DNA of 64,000 bases, from assembly GCF_001724605.1 (NCBI RefSeq), contig NZ_MEEX01000007.1:114560-178559 (forward strand), read 5' to 3'. The stretch is from Phenylobacterium sp. SCN 70-31 (GTDB lineage Bacteria > Pseudomonadota > Alphaproteobacteria > Caulobacterales > Caulobacteraceae). The translations under genes and the position numbers were made by a program. Shown piece after piece: positions 54,742 through 63,671 of this stretch. Position 1 is the stretch's first letter; each line of letters opens with the position of its first letter. The notes below the pieces were generated by a model. It made no database searches, was not told the origin of the DNA, and worked only from the letters and a program-made list of their open reading frames with translations.

Positions 54742-57084
54742 TCACCCCTGCTTCTCCACGAAGCTGTCCAGCACCTTCTTTTCGCCGGCCTTGTCGAAGG
54801 CGACGGTGAGCTTGTTACCATCGACGCTGCGGACCGCGCCGTAGCCGAACTTGATGTGGAAGACGCGGTCGCCCCGCTTGTAGTCGCTGGCGGCCGAGCT
54901 GTCGGAGGTGGCGACGAGGCGGCCGTCGCCTTCGATCACCGCCTGGCGTCCGGGATGGCTGCCTCGGTACTGATTGGCCTGGGCGCGCCGCCAGCCGGGC
55001 GAGGAATAGCCGCCGCCGAAGCTGGGGTCCTCGTCCCAGCGGCTGCCGTGCTGCTGCATGCCCGGGCCGCCGCCGTAGTAGCCGGTCTCGGAACTGGCCT
55101 CGACGTTGGCCTGGGGCAGTTCGTCGACGAAGCGGCTGGGGAGCTGGCTGGTCCAGCGGCCGTAGACCTGGCGGTTGGCGGCGAAGCTGATCCGCGCCTC
55201 TTCGCGGGCCCGGGTGATGCCGACGTAGGCCAGGCGCCGTTCCTCCTCCAGGCCCTTCTCGCCCTTCTCGTCCATGCTGCGCTGGGAGGGGAAGACGCCC
55301 TCTTCCCAGCCGGGCAGGAAGACGAGGGGGAATTCGAGGCCTTTCGCCTGGTGCAGGGTCATGATCTGGACGCTGTCGGCCTGGGGTCCGCGCTCCAGGT
55401 CCATCACCAGGGAGACGTGTTCCAGGTAGGCCTGGAGGTCGTCGTAGCCGCCCATCGACTGGACCAGTTCCTTGAGGTTCTCGAGCCGGCCCTGGGCCTG
55501 GGGCGAGCGGTCCAGCTTGAGCATGTCGGTGTAGCCGCTCTCCTCCAGCACCGCCTCCATCAGGCGGGCGTGGTGGATTTCGCCGCTCTGGACGCGCCAG
55601 CGGTCGAGGTCGCGCAGGAAGTTGGACAGCGCCGTTCGGGTGCGGGCGGGAAGCTCGTCGGTGAGCACGAGCTGGCGCGCGGCGTTCGTGGCGGGCACGC
55701 CGTTCAGGCGGGCGATCTGCAACAGCTTCTGAACCGAGGTGTCGCCGATGCCGCGCTTGGGCTGGTTGACGATGCGTTCGAAGGCGAGGTCGTCGTCCTC
55801 GGACTGGATCAGCCGCAGATAGGCGATGGCGTCGCGGATCTCGGCCCGTTCGAAGAAGCGCGGGCCGCCGATGACCACATAGGGGATCTGGAGCAGGACG
55901 AACCGCTCTTCGAACGCCCGCATCTGGAACGAGGCCCGGACCAGGATGGCCATGTCGCGATAGCGGCGGTTCTTGCGATGCGCGCGCTCCACCTCCTCGG
56001 CGATCAGGCGGCTCTCGGCCTCGCCGTCCCAGACGCCTCGGACGACCACCTTTTCCCCGCCCTCGGCCTCGGTCCACAGGGTCTTGCCTAGGCGGCCCTT
56101 GTTGGTGGCGATCAGGCCCGCGGCGGCGGCCAGGATGTGGCTGGTGGAGCGGTAGTTGCGTTCGAGGCGCACGACCTTGGCGCCCGGGAAGTCGCGCTCG
56201 AAGCGCAGGATGTTGTCCACCTCGGCGCCTCTCCAGCCGTAGATCGACTGGTCGTCGTCGCCCACGCAGCACAGGTTGCGGCTCTTCTGGGCCAGCAGGC
56301 GCAGCCACAGGTACTGGGCGACGTTGGTGTCCTGGTACTCGTCCACCAGCAGGTAGCGGAAGCGGCCGTGGTACTCGGCCAGGACGTCGGGATGGCCGGT
56401 GAAGATCGTGATGTTGTGCAGCAGGAGGTCGCCGAAGTCGCAGGCGTTCAGGATGCGCAGGCGCTCCTGGTAGAGGCGGTACAGCGCCTGGCCCTTGCCG
56501 TTCGCGAAGGCCTGGGCTTCGGCCGGCGGAAGCTGGTCGGGCCGCCAGCCGCGGTTCTTCCAGTGGTCGATCAGGCCGGCCAGCGCCTTGGGCGTCCAGC
56601 GCTTGGCGTCGATGTTCTCGGCCTCCAGAACCTGCTTGATCAGGCGCTCCTGATCGTCGGTGTCGAGGATGGTGTAGTTCGACTTCAGGCCCACCAGCTC
56701 GGCGTGGCGGCGCAGAATCTGGGCGGCGATGGAATGGAAGGTGCCCAGCCAGCGCAACCCCTCGGCCGACGGGCCGATGATGTGCGCGATCCGCTCGCGC
56801 ATCTCGCGCGCGGCCTTGTTGGTGAAGGTGACGGCCAGAAGCTCCCACGGCCGGGCCCGGCCGGTGGCCAGGATGTGGGCCAGGCGGGTGGTGAGCACGC
56901 GCGTCTTTCCCGTGCCGGCCCCCGCGAGGACGAGAACGGGCCCCTCGACGGCCTCGACCGCCTCGCGCTGTTCCGGATTCAGGCCGTCCAGATAGTCGGC
57001 CGGGCGCGCGTCCACGCGCGCGAGGTCCGAGATACGCGGGGCGGGTGGGCCGCCGAACAGGTCCGTCGAGTCAGTGTCGGGCAT
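54742..57084 (-). CDS. uvrD: ATP-dependent DNA helicase UvrD/PcrA
   Basis: A 780-residue SF1A 3'-5' helicase for nucleotide-excision and mismatch repair. Motifs are LNPEQREAV (Q motif, 35-43), LAGAGTGKT (Walker A, Lys60), FTNKAAREM, YLLVDEYQDTN (Walker B), VGDDDQSIYGWRGA, LERNYRS, QIMTLHQAKGLEFPLVFLPG and RRLAYVGITRARE. The C-terminal segment (about 725-780, KRGDRVFHIKFGYGAVRSVD) is the Tudor-like domain that binds RNA polymerase in PcrA/UvrD. Confidence 0.97.
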   Translation of the reverse strand: MPDTDSTDLFGGPPAPRISDLARVDARPADYLDGLNPEQREAVEAVEGPVLVLAGAGTGKTRVLTTRLAHILATGRARPWELLAVTFTNKAAREMRERIAHIIGPSAEGLRWLGTFHSIAAQILRRHAELVGLKSNYTILDTDDQERLIKQVLEAENIDAKRWTPKALAGLIDHWKNRGWRPDQLPPAEAQAFANGKGQALYRLYQERLRILNACDFGDLLLHNITIFTGHPDVLAEYHGRFRYLLVDEYQDTNVAQYLWLRLLAQKSRNLCCVGDDDQSIYGWRGAEVDNILRFERDFPGAKVVRLERNYRSTSHILAAAAGLIATNKGRLGKTLWTEAEGGEKVVVRGVWDGEAESRLIAEEVERAHRKNRRYRDMAILVRASFQMRAFEERFVLLQIPYVVIGGPRFFERAEIRDAIAYLRLIQSEDDDLAFERIVNQPKRGIGDTSVQKLLQIARLNGVPATNAARQLVLTDELPARTRTALSNFLRDLDRWRVQSGEIHHARLMEAVLEESGYTDMLKLDRSPQAQGRLENLKELVQSMGGYDDLQAYLEHVSLVMDLERGPQADSVQIMTLHQAKGLEFPLVFLPGWEEGVFPSQRSMDEKGEKGLEEERRLAYVGITRAREEARISFAANRQVYGRWTSQLPSRFVDELPQANVEASSETGYYGGGPGMQQHGSRWDEDPSFGGGYSSPGWRRAQANQYRGSHPGRQAVIEGDGRLVATSDSSAASDYKRGDRVFHIKFGYGAVRSVDGNKLTVAFDKAGEKKVLDSFVEKQG

Positions 57085-57088
57085 CGGA

Positions 57089-57103
57089 ACATATGTAGCA
57101 CAG
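57089..57103 (-). promoter_or_regulatory. degenerate SOS-like box upstream of uvrD
   Basis: On the minus strand GTGCTACATATGTTC lies about 5 bases before the uvrD ATG. It matches GTTC-N7-GTTC at seven of eight fixed positions and sits as close to the start as the box at 8740. Only a candidate. Confidence 0.35.
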
Positions 57104-57159
57104 CGCGCGGCCGGCTTAAGGGGCTTCCGAGCCGGCCGGCGCGATCCGGCGTGCTCCGC

Positions 57160-58191
57160 CTACACGTCCAGACGGTAGACGCGGCGGGCCGTGCCGGCGA
57201 ACAGGGCGGCCTTCTCCTCGGCCGACGCGCCGGCGGCCAGGCGCTTGAAGGCGTTCCAGAGCGTGGGGTAGTCGCAGGCCCCGATGTCGACCGGGAAGTT
57301 CGACTCGAACATGCAGCGGTCCGCGCCGAAGGCCTCGATGCAGGTCTCGATATAGGGGCGCCACTCGTCGGCGAGTTGCTGCGAGGGCGCGCGGGGCTCG
57401 GCCAGGAACGAGGGGAAGTTGCAGAAGGCCATCGCCAGGCCGCCCAGCTTCACGGACACGTTCTCGGACTTCGCCAGTTCGCGGATGCTGTCGCGCCAGA
57501 TGGGGAAACGCTCGGACAGCCGTCCCTCGTAGACGCCGCGGCCGAGGGGCGTGCCGACGTGATCCAGGACGATGGTCGTGCCGGGGAAGGCGCGGGCGAG
57601 GTCTACGAGGTCGGGAAGCTGGGGCTCCAGCAGCCAGGCGTCGAAGCTCAGGTCCATAGGGCCGAGGTGGCGGAAGCCTTCCCGGAACGTGCTGTCGAGG
57701 TAGAGGCCCTGTTCGACCCGGTTGAGCGGCCCCAGCACATCCTTGTCCGCGTCCCAGGAGGCGCTGTTGCGGATGCCGCGGAAGCGACCGCCGCCGGCGC
57801 GGATATGAGCCTCCAGCACCGCCTTGGCTCCGTCGCCCAGGAGAAGGTCGGCCTTGCCCACGATGCCGGCGCAGGCGCGGACGTCGCCGTACATGCCGCT
57901 GGCGCTCATGGCGGCGACGCCGTTGACGAATTCGGTCTCGCCGACGGGCCGGAAGGCCTCGGGACCGTCGGCCTTGTAGAAGGCCCCGCATTCCAGGAAG
58001 ACCGTGGCGATGACGTTGTGGCCGCCGCCGGTGTCGGCCAGCAGCTCGTCCAGCAGGTAGCGGGGCGTACGCTCGATCGCGGTCATGAACGCATGCTTCG
58101 CCACCGTCGGCGTCGCATAGGTGCGCTGGTTCCACAGGTGGTGGTGGGGGTCGATGATCGGCAGTTCGGGTTCGAGGATGGCTTCCGGCAT
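57160..58191 (-). CDS. amidohydrolase-family (TIM-barrel) metal-dependent hydrolase
   Basis: A 343-residue Amidohydro_2 protein. It begins PIIDPHHHLW (metal-binding His pair, residues 11-20), followed by GGGRFRGIRNSASWD (about 135), TIVLDHVGTPLG (about 205), VSVKLGGLAMAF and CMFESNFPVDIGACDY (about 296, active-site Asp region). The start is ATG at 58191 with GGAAG upstream, not the TTG four codons earlier. Relatives include lactonases and decarboxylases; substrate unknown. It is followed closely on the minus strand by uvrD. Confidence 0.88.
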   Translation of the reverse strand: MPEAILEPELPIIDPHHHLWNQRTYATPTVAKHAFMTAIERTPRYLLDELLADTGGGHNVIATVFLECGAFYKADGPEAFRPVGETEFVNGVAAMSASGMYGDVRACAGIVGKADLLLGDGAKAVLEAHIRAGGGRFRGIRNSASWDADKDVLGPLNRVEQGLYLDSTFREGFRHLGPMDLSFDAWLLEPQLPDLVDLARAFPGTTIVLDHVGTPLGRGVYEGRLSERFPIWRDSIRELAKSENVSVKLGGLAMAFCNFPSFLAEPRAPSQQLADEWRPYIETCIEAFGADRCMFESNFPVDIGACDYPTLWNAFKRLAAGASAEEKAALFAGTARRVYRLDV

Positions 58192-58330
58192 GGCGCTTCC
58201 CAACGGTTCTGATCGTTGGCGACAGGCTTAGAGGGTGGCGGCCCGACCCTCAACCGCGGGGCGGGACTGGCGCGATGCGCGGGGGCTATGCGTGGGGGCT
58301 ATGCGCCCCGAACCGATCGAAGACGCACTC

Positions 58331-59266
58331 TCAGCACGCCGGCGCCGGCGGGGCCTCGCGGGGCGGGGTGCGGATCAGCAGGACCGAGACCGCGCGTTCG
58401 CGGGTGTCGTCGAAGAAGGCGATGACCGGCGGCGGATGCTTCTCGCCCGGCGGCTGGCTGGCCCAGGCGGTGAAGGCGGCCGAGATCATGGCCGCGCCGA
58501 GAAGGAGAGGGCCGGTCAGGCCGTCGTGCGGGGCCGGCGCGCTCATGGCGGCGACGCGTGTCTCCAGCGGATGGCGGCCGCGGGCGGGCCAGTGGCAGCC
58601 GAAGGGCAGGGCCTGGGCGGCGAGCTGGCTCTTGAGCAGGGTGCGGGCGTAGAGCGCCCGGTCGTTCGGGCGGCGCCGCAGGACGGCGGCGTCGCAGGCC
58701 AGTTCCTGGTCGGTCCGCATCAGATGCGCCGCCAGGTGGACCAGCGGATTGAACCAGCACAGGGCCTGGAAGGCGGCGGCCAGGGCGCGGGCGCGGGGGT
58801 CGCCCCGGCGGACATGCTCGCGCTCATGCGCGCGGATGAGGTCGCGTTCGACGGCGGTGTAGGTTCCGTCGTCGGCCGGCATCAGGATGCGCGGGGCGAA
58901 GACGCCCACCACAGAAGGACCGACTCGTCCGCGGCGGGCCGCGGCCATGTAGCGGGCCTGGGCCCTCGCCAAGCCGCCCGCGACGAGCCCTGTACCGATG
59001 GCCCAGGCGGCCAGAACCAAGGCGGAATGGCTCCGCGCCAGGGCGAACGGGTCGGCCGGCGGCGCGTCCAGCACCACGGGCGGCGGCATCAGGCTGGCCA
59101 GGAAGACGATCGGCGGCAGGGCCCATAGGCCGTAGGCGATCTGGGCGCCGAAGAGGCGGCGCATCGGGATGCGGGCGGCCAGGACCAAGACGACCGCGAC
59201 GGCGAGCGCGAGATTGGCCCGCAGGGCGGCCGTCAGGATGTCGCCGGCCAGGACGTCACCGGTCAT
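58331..59266 (-). CDS. BlaR1-like M56 metallopeptidase without sensor domain
   Basis: A 311-residue membrane protease with about four transmembrane helices. The zinc motif HEREH (about residue 149, in IRAHEREHVRRGD) is followed by CWFNPLVHLAAHLMRTDQEL (about 171-190), with the third ligand Glu in QELACDAAVL. BlaR1 and MecR1 carry a beta-lactam sensor domain after the last helix. Here only about 45 residues remain, so the signal sensed must differ. It overlaps the blaI-like gene by 11 bp and probably cleaves that repressor. Confidence 0.88.
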   Translation of the reverse strand: MTGDVLAGDILTAALRANLALAVAVVLVLAARIPMRRLFGAQIAYGLWALPPIVFLASLMPPPVVLDAPPADPFALARSHSALVLAAWAIGTGLVAGGLARAQARYMAAARRGRVGPSVVGVFAPRILMPADDGTYTAVERDLIRAHEREHVRRGDPRARALAAAFQALCWFNPLVHLAAHLMRTDQELACDAAVLRRRPNDRALYARTLLKSQLAAQALPFGCHWPARGRHPLETRVAAMSAPAPHDGLTGPLLLGAAMISAAFTAWASQPPGEKHPPPVIAFFDDTRERAVSVLLIRTPPREAPPAPAC

Positions 59267-59630
59267 CGCCGTCGAGCCCGTCGATCAGCGCCTTCAGCCG
59301 GGCCACCTCGTCGGGCGACAGCGGCCGGTGCTGGGCGTAGTGAGCCACCAGCGGCGCGAGCTGGCCGCCGAACAGGCGGTCGAGCAGACCCTGGCTTTCG
59401 CCGGTGACGTAGGCCTCGCGGGTGACGAGCGGGCGATAGAGGGCGCGGCCGCCCGCCCGTTCCGAGGCCAGGGCCTTCTTCTTGAGCAGGCGGTTGATGA
59501 GCGTCTTGACCGTCGCCTCGCCCCAGTCCTGGGCGGGACCGACCGTCTGGATGATCTCCTCGGCCGTCAGCGGCCCCCGATCCCAGAGGGCTTCCATCAC
59601 CTGGCTTTCGGCGCCCGAGATCCGCGACAT
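59256..59630 (-). CDS. BlaI/MecI/CopY-family transcriptional repressor
   Basis: A 124-residue winged-helix repressor with MSRISGAESQVMEALWDRGP at the N-terminus, then TVKTLINRLLKKKALASERA (recognition helix and wing, about residues 40-59) and the C-terminal dimerisation helices LDRLFGGQLAPLVAHYAQH. Family members are inactivated by proteolysis through a co-encoded M56 protease, which follows here with an 11-bp overlap. An inverted-repeat operator lies directly upstream. Confidence 0.92.
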   Translation of the reverse strand: MSRISGAESQVMEALWDRGPLTAEEIIQTVGPAQDWGEATVKTLINRLLKKKALASERAGGRALYRPLVTREAYVTGESQGLLDRLFGGQLAPLVAHYAQHRPLSPDEVARLKALIDGLDGDDR

Positions 59631-59669
59631 CTTACACCCGTAGCTTCAAGTGGACGTTACGCCTGTAAG
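59631..59669. promoter_or_regulatory. candidate BlaI operator
   Basis: CTTACACCCGTA (59631-59642) and TACGCCTGTAAG (59658-59669) form an inverted repeat matching at 10 of 12 positions, with TTACA/TGTAA ends typical of BlaI/CopY sites. It abuts the repressor start codon. A further small palindrome, GACAGGCTGTC, follows at 59669-59679. Autorepression is inferred. Confidence 0.6.
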
Positions 59670-59792
59670 ACAGGCTGTCAAGCACAGCGCCCCGCGTTCA
59701 TAGTCGCGCCGGGGCGGAGGCGGTTTTGTGGCGTGTCCGCCGCCGGCCCACACCGCCCACGACCCGCGCCGTTCACGAAAGGCCGACCCGAC

Positions 59793-60227
59793 ATGACCGA
59801 CGATCTCGCCGCCCGACGCATCGCCGTGGTCCGGGACCACATGGCGCTGGAGATCACTCACGACTGGGATGCGGTGATCGCCACCTTCGCGCACCCTCGC
59901 TACGAACTGCACGGCGGCGGCGCGGTGTTCGACGGCGAGGAGTCGGTGCGGCGCTATTTCGCCGCCTCACGCGTGCCGTTCCCCGACCAGGGCAACGAGA
60001 TCATCGCCATCGCCCACGACGGGGACACGGTGCTGGTGGAGTTCTGGCTGACGGGCACCCATCTGGGGCCGCTGAGGCTGCCCGGGCGCACGGTGGAGGC
60101 GACGGGCCGGGCGTTCCGGGTGCGGATGGCGGCGGGTTTCGAGTTCGCACCCGGCTCGGACCGCATCCTCTGCGAGCGGCCCTATTTCGACCAGGGCGCG
60201 GTGGCGCGGGCGCTGGAGTTGGCCTGA
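59793..60227 (+). CDS. SnoaL/NTF2-like family protein
   Basis: A 144-residue single-domain cone-fold protein: MALEITHDWDAVIATFAHPR (about residues 17-36), FDGEESVRRYFAASRVPFPD (about 46-65), VLVEFWLTGTHLGPLRLPG and FEFAPGSDRILCERPYFDQG. Such proteins act as ester or lactone isomerases, cyclases or ligand-binders; no specific function can be given. The start is ATG at 59793. It is divergent from the blaI-like gene. Confidence 0.8.
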   Translation: MTDDLAARRIAVVRDHMALEITHDWDAVIATFAHPRYELHGGGAVFDGEESVRRYFAASRVPFPDQGNEIIAIAHDGDTVLVEFWLTGTHLGPLRLPGRTVEATGRAFRVRMAAGFEFAPGSDRILCERPYFDQGAVARALELA

Positions 60228-60299
60228 TCGCAGGCCTGAGCGGAACCCACCCGCGTCCTGACGTGCTATGGTCGGGCGCATCTCAGCACGGAGCCCGCC

Positions 60300-60518
60300 A
60301 TGAAGCTCTCCGACGACGACCGCGACCGGCTCGCCCTGCACACGGCCTTCGCGGTGCATCAGATTTCCCGCTGGCTCGCCACGCGGGACGACGTGCCCAA
60401 GGACATCCGGGACCGCCTGCGGGGCCACATCACCGCCCTGGAGGGGGTGATGGTGACCACCGGCCACGACTGGATCCGCGACGAGATGGAAGCCACCGAG
60501 GCGGCGCTGAACGCGTAG
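60300..60518 (+). CDS. small protein of unknown function
   Basis: A 72-residue, mostly helical, charged protein (MKLSDDDRDRLALHTAFAVH at the N-terminus, then DDVPKDIRDRLRGHITALEG). There is no signal peptide or membrane helix. The start is ATG at 60300 with GGAG 8 bases upstream. It converges with the tauD-like gene, 3 bp between stops. No family recognised. Confidence 0.65.
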   Translation: MKLSDDDRDRLALHTAFAVHQISRWLATRDDVPKDIRDRLRGHITALEGVMVTTGHDWIRDEMEATEAALNA

Positions 60519-60521
60519 GGC

Positions 60522-61394
60522 CTACTCCGCCGCCAGCGCTTCGGCGGGTCTGCGCGAGCGGTGATAGGGCCGCTCGCCGAGGATCGTGGCGCGGATCATC
60601 ACCCGGCGGGCGGGCAGGTAGTCGTTGACGGCGTAGTGCTGGGTGATCCGGTTGTCCCAGAAGGCGATGGCGTTGGGCGTCCAGCGCCAGCGGACCTGGA
60701 ACTCGGGCCTGGTCACATGCTCGAACAGCATGTGCAGGATCGCGTCGCTCTCCTTGCGGCGCAGGCCCTTGATCCGCTCGGTGAAGCCGAAGTTCACGAA
60801 CAGGGCGTCCTCGCCGGTCTCGGGATGGGTGCGGACCACCGGATGCAGCACCGGGGGATGCTCGGCCAGCGCCTGGGCGTGCTTGTCGGCGCCGGCCGCG
60901 TTGGCCACGATCCCGCGCTGGGGAAAGCCGCGGGCGAAGTCGTGGACCGCGTCCAGCGTCTCCAGGAAGCTGCGCAGGGTGGGCGACAGCGCCTCGTAGG
61001 CGGCCTTCATGCTGGCCCAGATGGTGTCGCCCCCGTTGGGCGGCAAAAGGCGCGCGTGCAGGATCGAGCCCATCGGCGGGGTCTCGATGAAGGTCACGTC
61101 GGTGTGCCAGGCGTCGTTGTCGGTGGGATTGCCCGCGTGGTTGTCGAGGGTGAACAGTTCGGGCGCCTCGGGCACGCCGGGATAGAGCGGGTGGGTGTGC
61201 AGCGCGCCGAACCGGGCGGCGAAGTCGCGGTGCTGGACCGGCGTCAGGTCCTGGCCCTCGAAGAACAGCACCTGATGCTTCAGCAGTTCCTGGCGCAGGG
61301 CGGCGGCGAGGTCGGCCGACACGCCCTGGGCGAGATCGACCCCCTCGATCACGGCCCCGATCGTGGGCGTCAGCGGACGGACGTGCATGGGCAT
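60522..61394 (-). CDS. TauD/TfdA-family Fe(II)/2-oxoglutarate dioxygenase
   Basis: A 290-residue jelly-roll dioxygenase. The iron facial triad is His and Asp in DAWHTDVTF (about residues 94-102) and the distal His in ITQHYAVNDY (about 252). The 2-oxoglutarate Arg is in RRVMIRATILGE (about 264-275). It belongs with taurine or alpha-ketoglutarate-dependent sulfonate dioxygenases, but no transporter or sulfur genes are nearby, so the substrate is open. It is divergent from the acyl-CoA dehydrogenase at 61517. Confidence 0.92.
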   Translation of the reverse strand: MPMHVRPLTPTIGAVIEGVDLAQGVSADLAAALRQELLKHQVLFFEGQDLTPVQHRDFAARFGALHTHPLYPGVPEAPELFTLDNHAGNPTDNDAWHTDVTFIETPPMGSILHARLLPPNGGDTIWASMKAAYEALSPTLRSFLETLDAVHDFARGFPQRGIVANAAGADKHAQALAEHPPVLHPVVRTHPETGEDALFVNFGFTERIKGLRRKESDAILHMLFEHVTRPEFQVRWRWTPNAIAFWDNRITQHYAVNDYLPARRVMIRATILGERPYHRSRRPAEALAAE

Positions 61395-61516
61395 GGCTCA
61401 ACTCCCTGTCGCGCCATAGGAGATCACTCGGGCCTCCGCGTCAAAGCCCTTGCATACCCCCACGGCGCCGCCGCACCTTGAGACAAATTTCGAAAAGACA
61501 GTAGGGAGACGCCGTC

Positions 61517-62752
61517 ATGGCCATCGATTTCGAGATCCCCGAGGAAGCCAGGAAGGTCCGGGAGAAGGTCCGCCAGTGGGTGCACGACGAGTGTATCCCG
61601 GCTCAGGAACGGGTCACGGACAAGGCCAGCTACAAGGCGGTTCTGGACGAGCTGCGGACCAAGGCCCGCGCGCAGGGTCTGTGGATGCCCTTCGTGCCCA
61701 AGGAGCACGGCGGGATGGGGCTGGGGCCGCTGGCCAACGCGCTGGTGCAGATGGAGCTGGGCGAGAGCTACCTGGGCGCGCTCAGCCTGAACAGCCAGGG
61801 GCCGGACGACGCCACGATCCTGACCTTGCTGGCCCACGGCACGCCGTACCAGAAGGAGAAGTTCCTCAAGCCGCTGCTGAACGGCGAGAAGCGCGTCTGC
61901 TACTCGATGACCGAGAAGGCGGCGGGCGCGGACGCCACCGGCATGCGCACCACGGCCGTCAAGGACGGCAACGAGAACTATGTGCTGAACGGCGAGAAGT
62001 GGTTCAGCTCGGCGGCCTCGGCGGCGGACCTGGCGCTGGTGATGGCCCGGACCGACCCGGACGCGCCGCGGCACCAGCAGTTCTCGACCTTCATCGTGGA
62101 GCTGCCCAACCCCGGCTACCGGATCAAGCGCGACATCCCGACGATGGCCGCCGAGGGGCCGCTGAGCCACATCATGGGCGGCGGCCACTCCGAGATCGAG
62201 ATCAAGGACTTGGTGGTGCCGGCCGAGAACCTGCTGGGCGGCGAGGGCCAGGGTTTCAACATGGGCCAGCACCGTCTGGCCTACGGCCGCCTGCGGCACG
62301 GGATGCACAATGTGGCCATGGCGCAGCGGGCGCTGGACCTGGCGGCCGCGCACATCACCAACCGCGAGACCTTCGGCGGCCCGCTGCACAAGCGGCAGGC
62401 GGTGCAGTTCATGATGGCCGAGTGCGCGAGCCAGCTCTACATCGCGCGCCTGATGCTGCTGCACATCGCCTACAAGGCGGAGAAGGGCCTGGACCTGCGC
62501 CAGGAGAACGGCATCGCCAAGGTCTACCTCGCCCACATGGTGCACCACGTGGTGGACACCGCGATCCAGCTCCACGGGGCGCTGGGCTACAGCCGCGATA
62601 CGCCGCTGGCGGCCTGGTACACCCATATCCGATCGCAGCGGCTGGTGGACGGGCCGGACGAGGTGCACCGCTGGACCACGGGGCGCAACGTGATCAAGGC
62701 GTTCCAGCAGACCGGCACGACGGCGGGCGCCTGCGGCGGCGACCTGCTCTGA
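61517..62752 (+). CDS. acyl-CoA dehydrogenase family protein
   Basis: A 411-residue flavoprotein of the ACAD10/11-like group. It has an N-terminal helical domain (FEIPEEARKVREKVRQWVHD), a middle domain with TEKAAGADATGMRTTA and VLNGEKWFSSAAS, and a C-terminal domain with RETFGGPLHKRQAVQFMMAE and QLHGALGYSRDTPLAAWYTH, ending in LVDGPDEVHRWTTGRNVI. The start is ATG at 61517 after AGGGAGA. It is not closely related to the pair at 10673 and 12443 and is monocistronic here. Confidence 0.93.
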   Translation: MAIDFEIPEEARKVREKVRQWVHDECIPAQERVTDKASYKAVLDELRTKARAQGLWMPFVPKEHGGMGLGPLANALVQMELGESYLGALSLNSQGPDDATILTLLAHGTPYQKEKFLKPLLNGEKRVCYSMTEKAAGADATGMRTTAVKDGNENYVLNGEKWFSSAASAADLALVMARTDPDAPRHQQFSTFIVELPNPGYRIKRDIPTMAAEGPLSHIMGGGHSEIEIKDLVVPAENLLGGEGQGFNMGQHRLAYGRLRHGMHNVAMAQRALDLAAAHITNRETFGGPLHKRQAVQFMMAECASQLYIARLMLLHIAYKAEKGLDLRQENGIAKVYLAHMVHHVVDTAIQLHGALGYSRDTPLAAWYTHIRSQRLVDGPDEVHRWTTGRNVIKAFQQTGTTAGACGGDLL

Positions 62753-63305
62753 CGGGTGGCGCGGCGTTTCCCTGTTCCGCTGGGACGCCGCGCGCCAGTC
62801 GCTTCGCGTGAGCGGCGGCGCGGGCCTGGCGCCGGGCGTTGGCCGGGCCTGCGCGACACGTGAGTCTGCGGTCCGTTTCAGGAACGGGCGGCGGCCGCGT
62901 GGAACACCACCGTCTCCATGGTGAAGGTCTCGATGCGACGAATGATCGCAAGGGACCTTCCATGCCCCAGGCCTGGCCGCGTTCGGAGAGGGGGGGGACG
63001 CCGAAGGGAGGCTTTCGGCGCTTCGCGGCGAGAACTGCGGACCCAAGACCGCCGCGTCGGCGCTGGACGCCAATTCTTTCAAGAGACTTGGGTGGTTACC
63101 GCATCGGTCCTGGCGCTGCGCAGCAATGGGTGCAGTCCTGTATGGAGCCGTGGCGGGAGCGGGCGTCCGGCAAGAACCGGCCATCTCGCAATCGGCTGCG
63201 GCGATCTCGCATGCAACAGGCTTGGCCGTAAGTCGGTAGACAGCTGTTAACCGTCGCGACCTAACACTTCCAGAGCGTGAAAGGTGACAATCAGGAAACT
63301 CAGAG
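62753..63305. other. 553-bp intergenic region
   Basis: No convincing gene, RNA or repeat was recognised. It is less GC-rich than its surroundings in parts, and short reading frames on both strands have no coding resemblance. Near its right end TTAACCGT (63247-63254) resembles a CtrA half-site, and CAGGAAAC before the next gene could be its ribosome site. Confidence 0.5.
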
Positions 63306-63671
63306 TTGCGCCCGACCCTTCCCCTGGCCAACCACGATGTCCGCCATCTCATGCGCGCCCTCAGCGCCGACATGAAGGCCGCCCTCGCTCTGAACCGCGT
63401 AGCTCTCCAAGCCGCAGCGGCGCTGTCGCCGGCGTTCCGTGCGGCGGCGCGTGACGCGCTCGAAAGCGAGATGCTGCAGGCTCGCGGCGCCGCACGGTCC
63501 TCGCGCGCCGCCGAGCGGATCGAGGCGGCGCAGGCGGCGCTCGCCGAAGCGGCCGACGACCAGGATCCCCGACTGGCGGCGCTGGAACGGGCGCTGATCG
63601 CCGCCGCCGACGCGCTGCCGACCTTCGATCTGGACGCCGCCGAGGCGGCGGCTTCAGCCCGAGGCGGGTAG
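63306..63671 (+). CDS. Ala-rich helical protein of unknown function
   Basis: A 121-residue protein starting at TTG 63306, with AGGAAA nine bases upstream. The composition (ALNRVALQAAAALSPAFRAA, then SRAAERIEAAQAALAEAADD) indicates long helices. There is no signal peptide. It converges with the truncated gene at the right edge; the last 18 bp overlap. Function not recognised; codon pattern like the neighbours. Confidence 0.6.
   Translation: MRPTLPLANHDVRHLMRALSADMKAALALNRVALQAAAALSPAFRAAARDALESEMLQARGAARSSRAAERIEAAQAALAEAADDQDPRLAALERALIAAADALPTFDLDAAEAAASARGG

Noticed and set aside
63126-63240. Short 36-codon frame beginning MGAVLYGAVAGAG in the 553-bp gap
   Set aside because: No ribosome site, no relatives recognised, and overlapping frames of equal quality.
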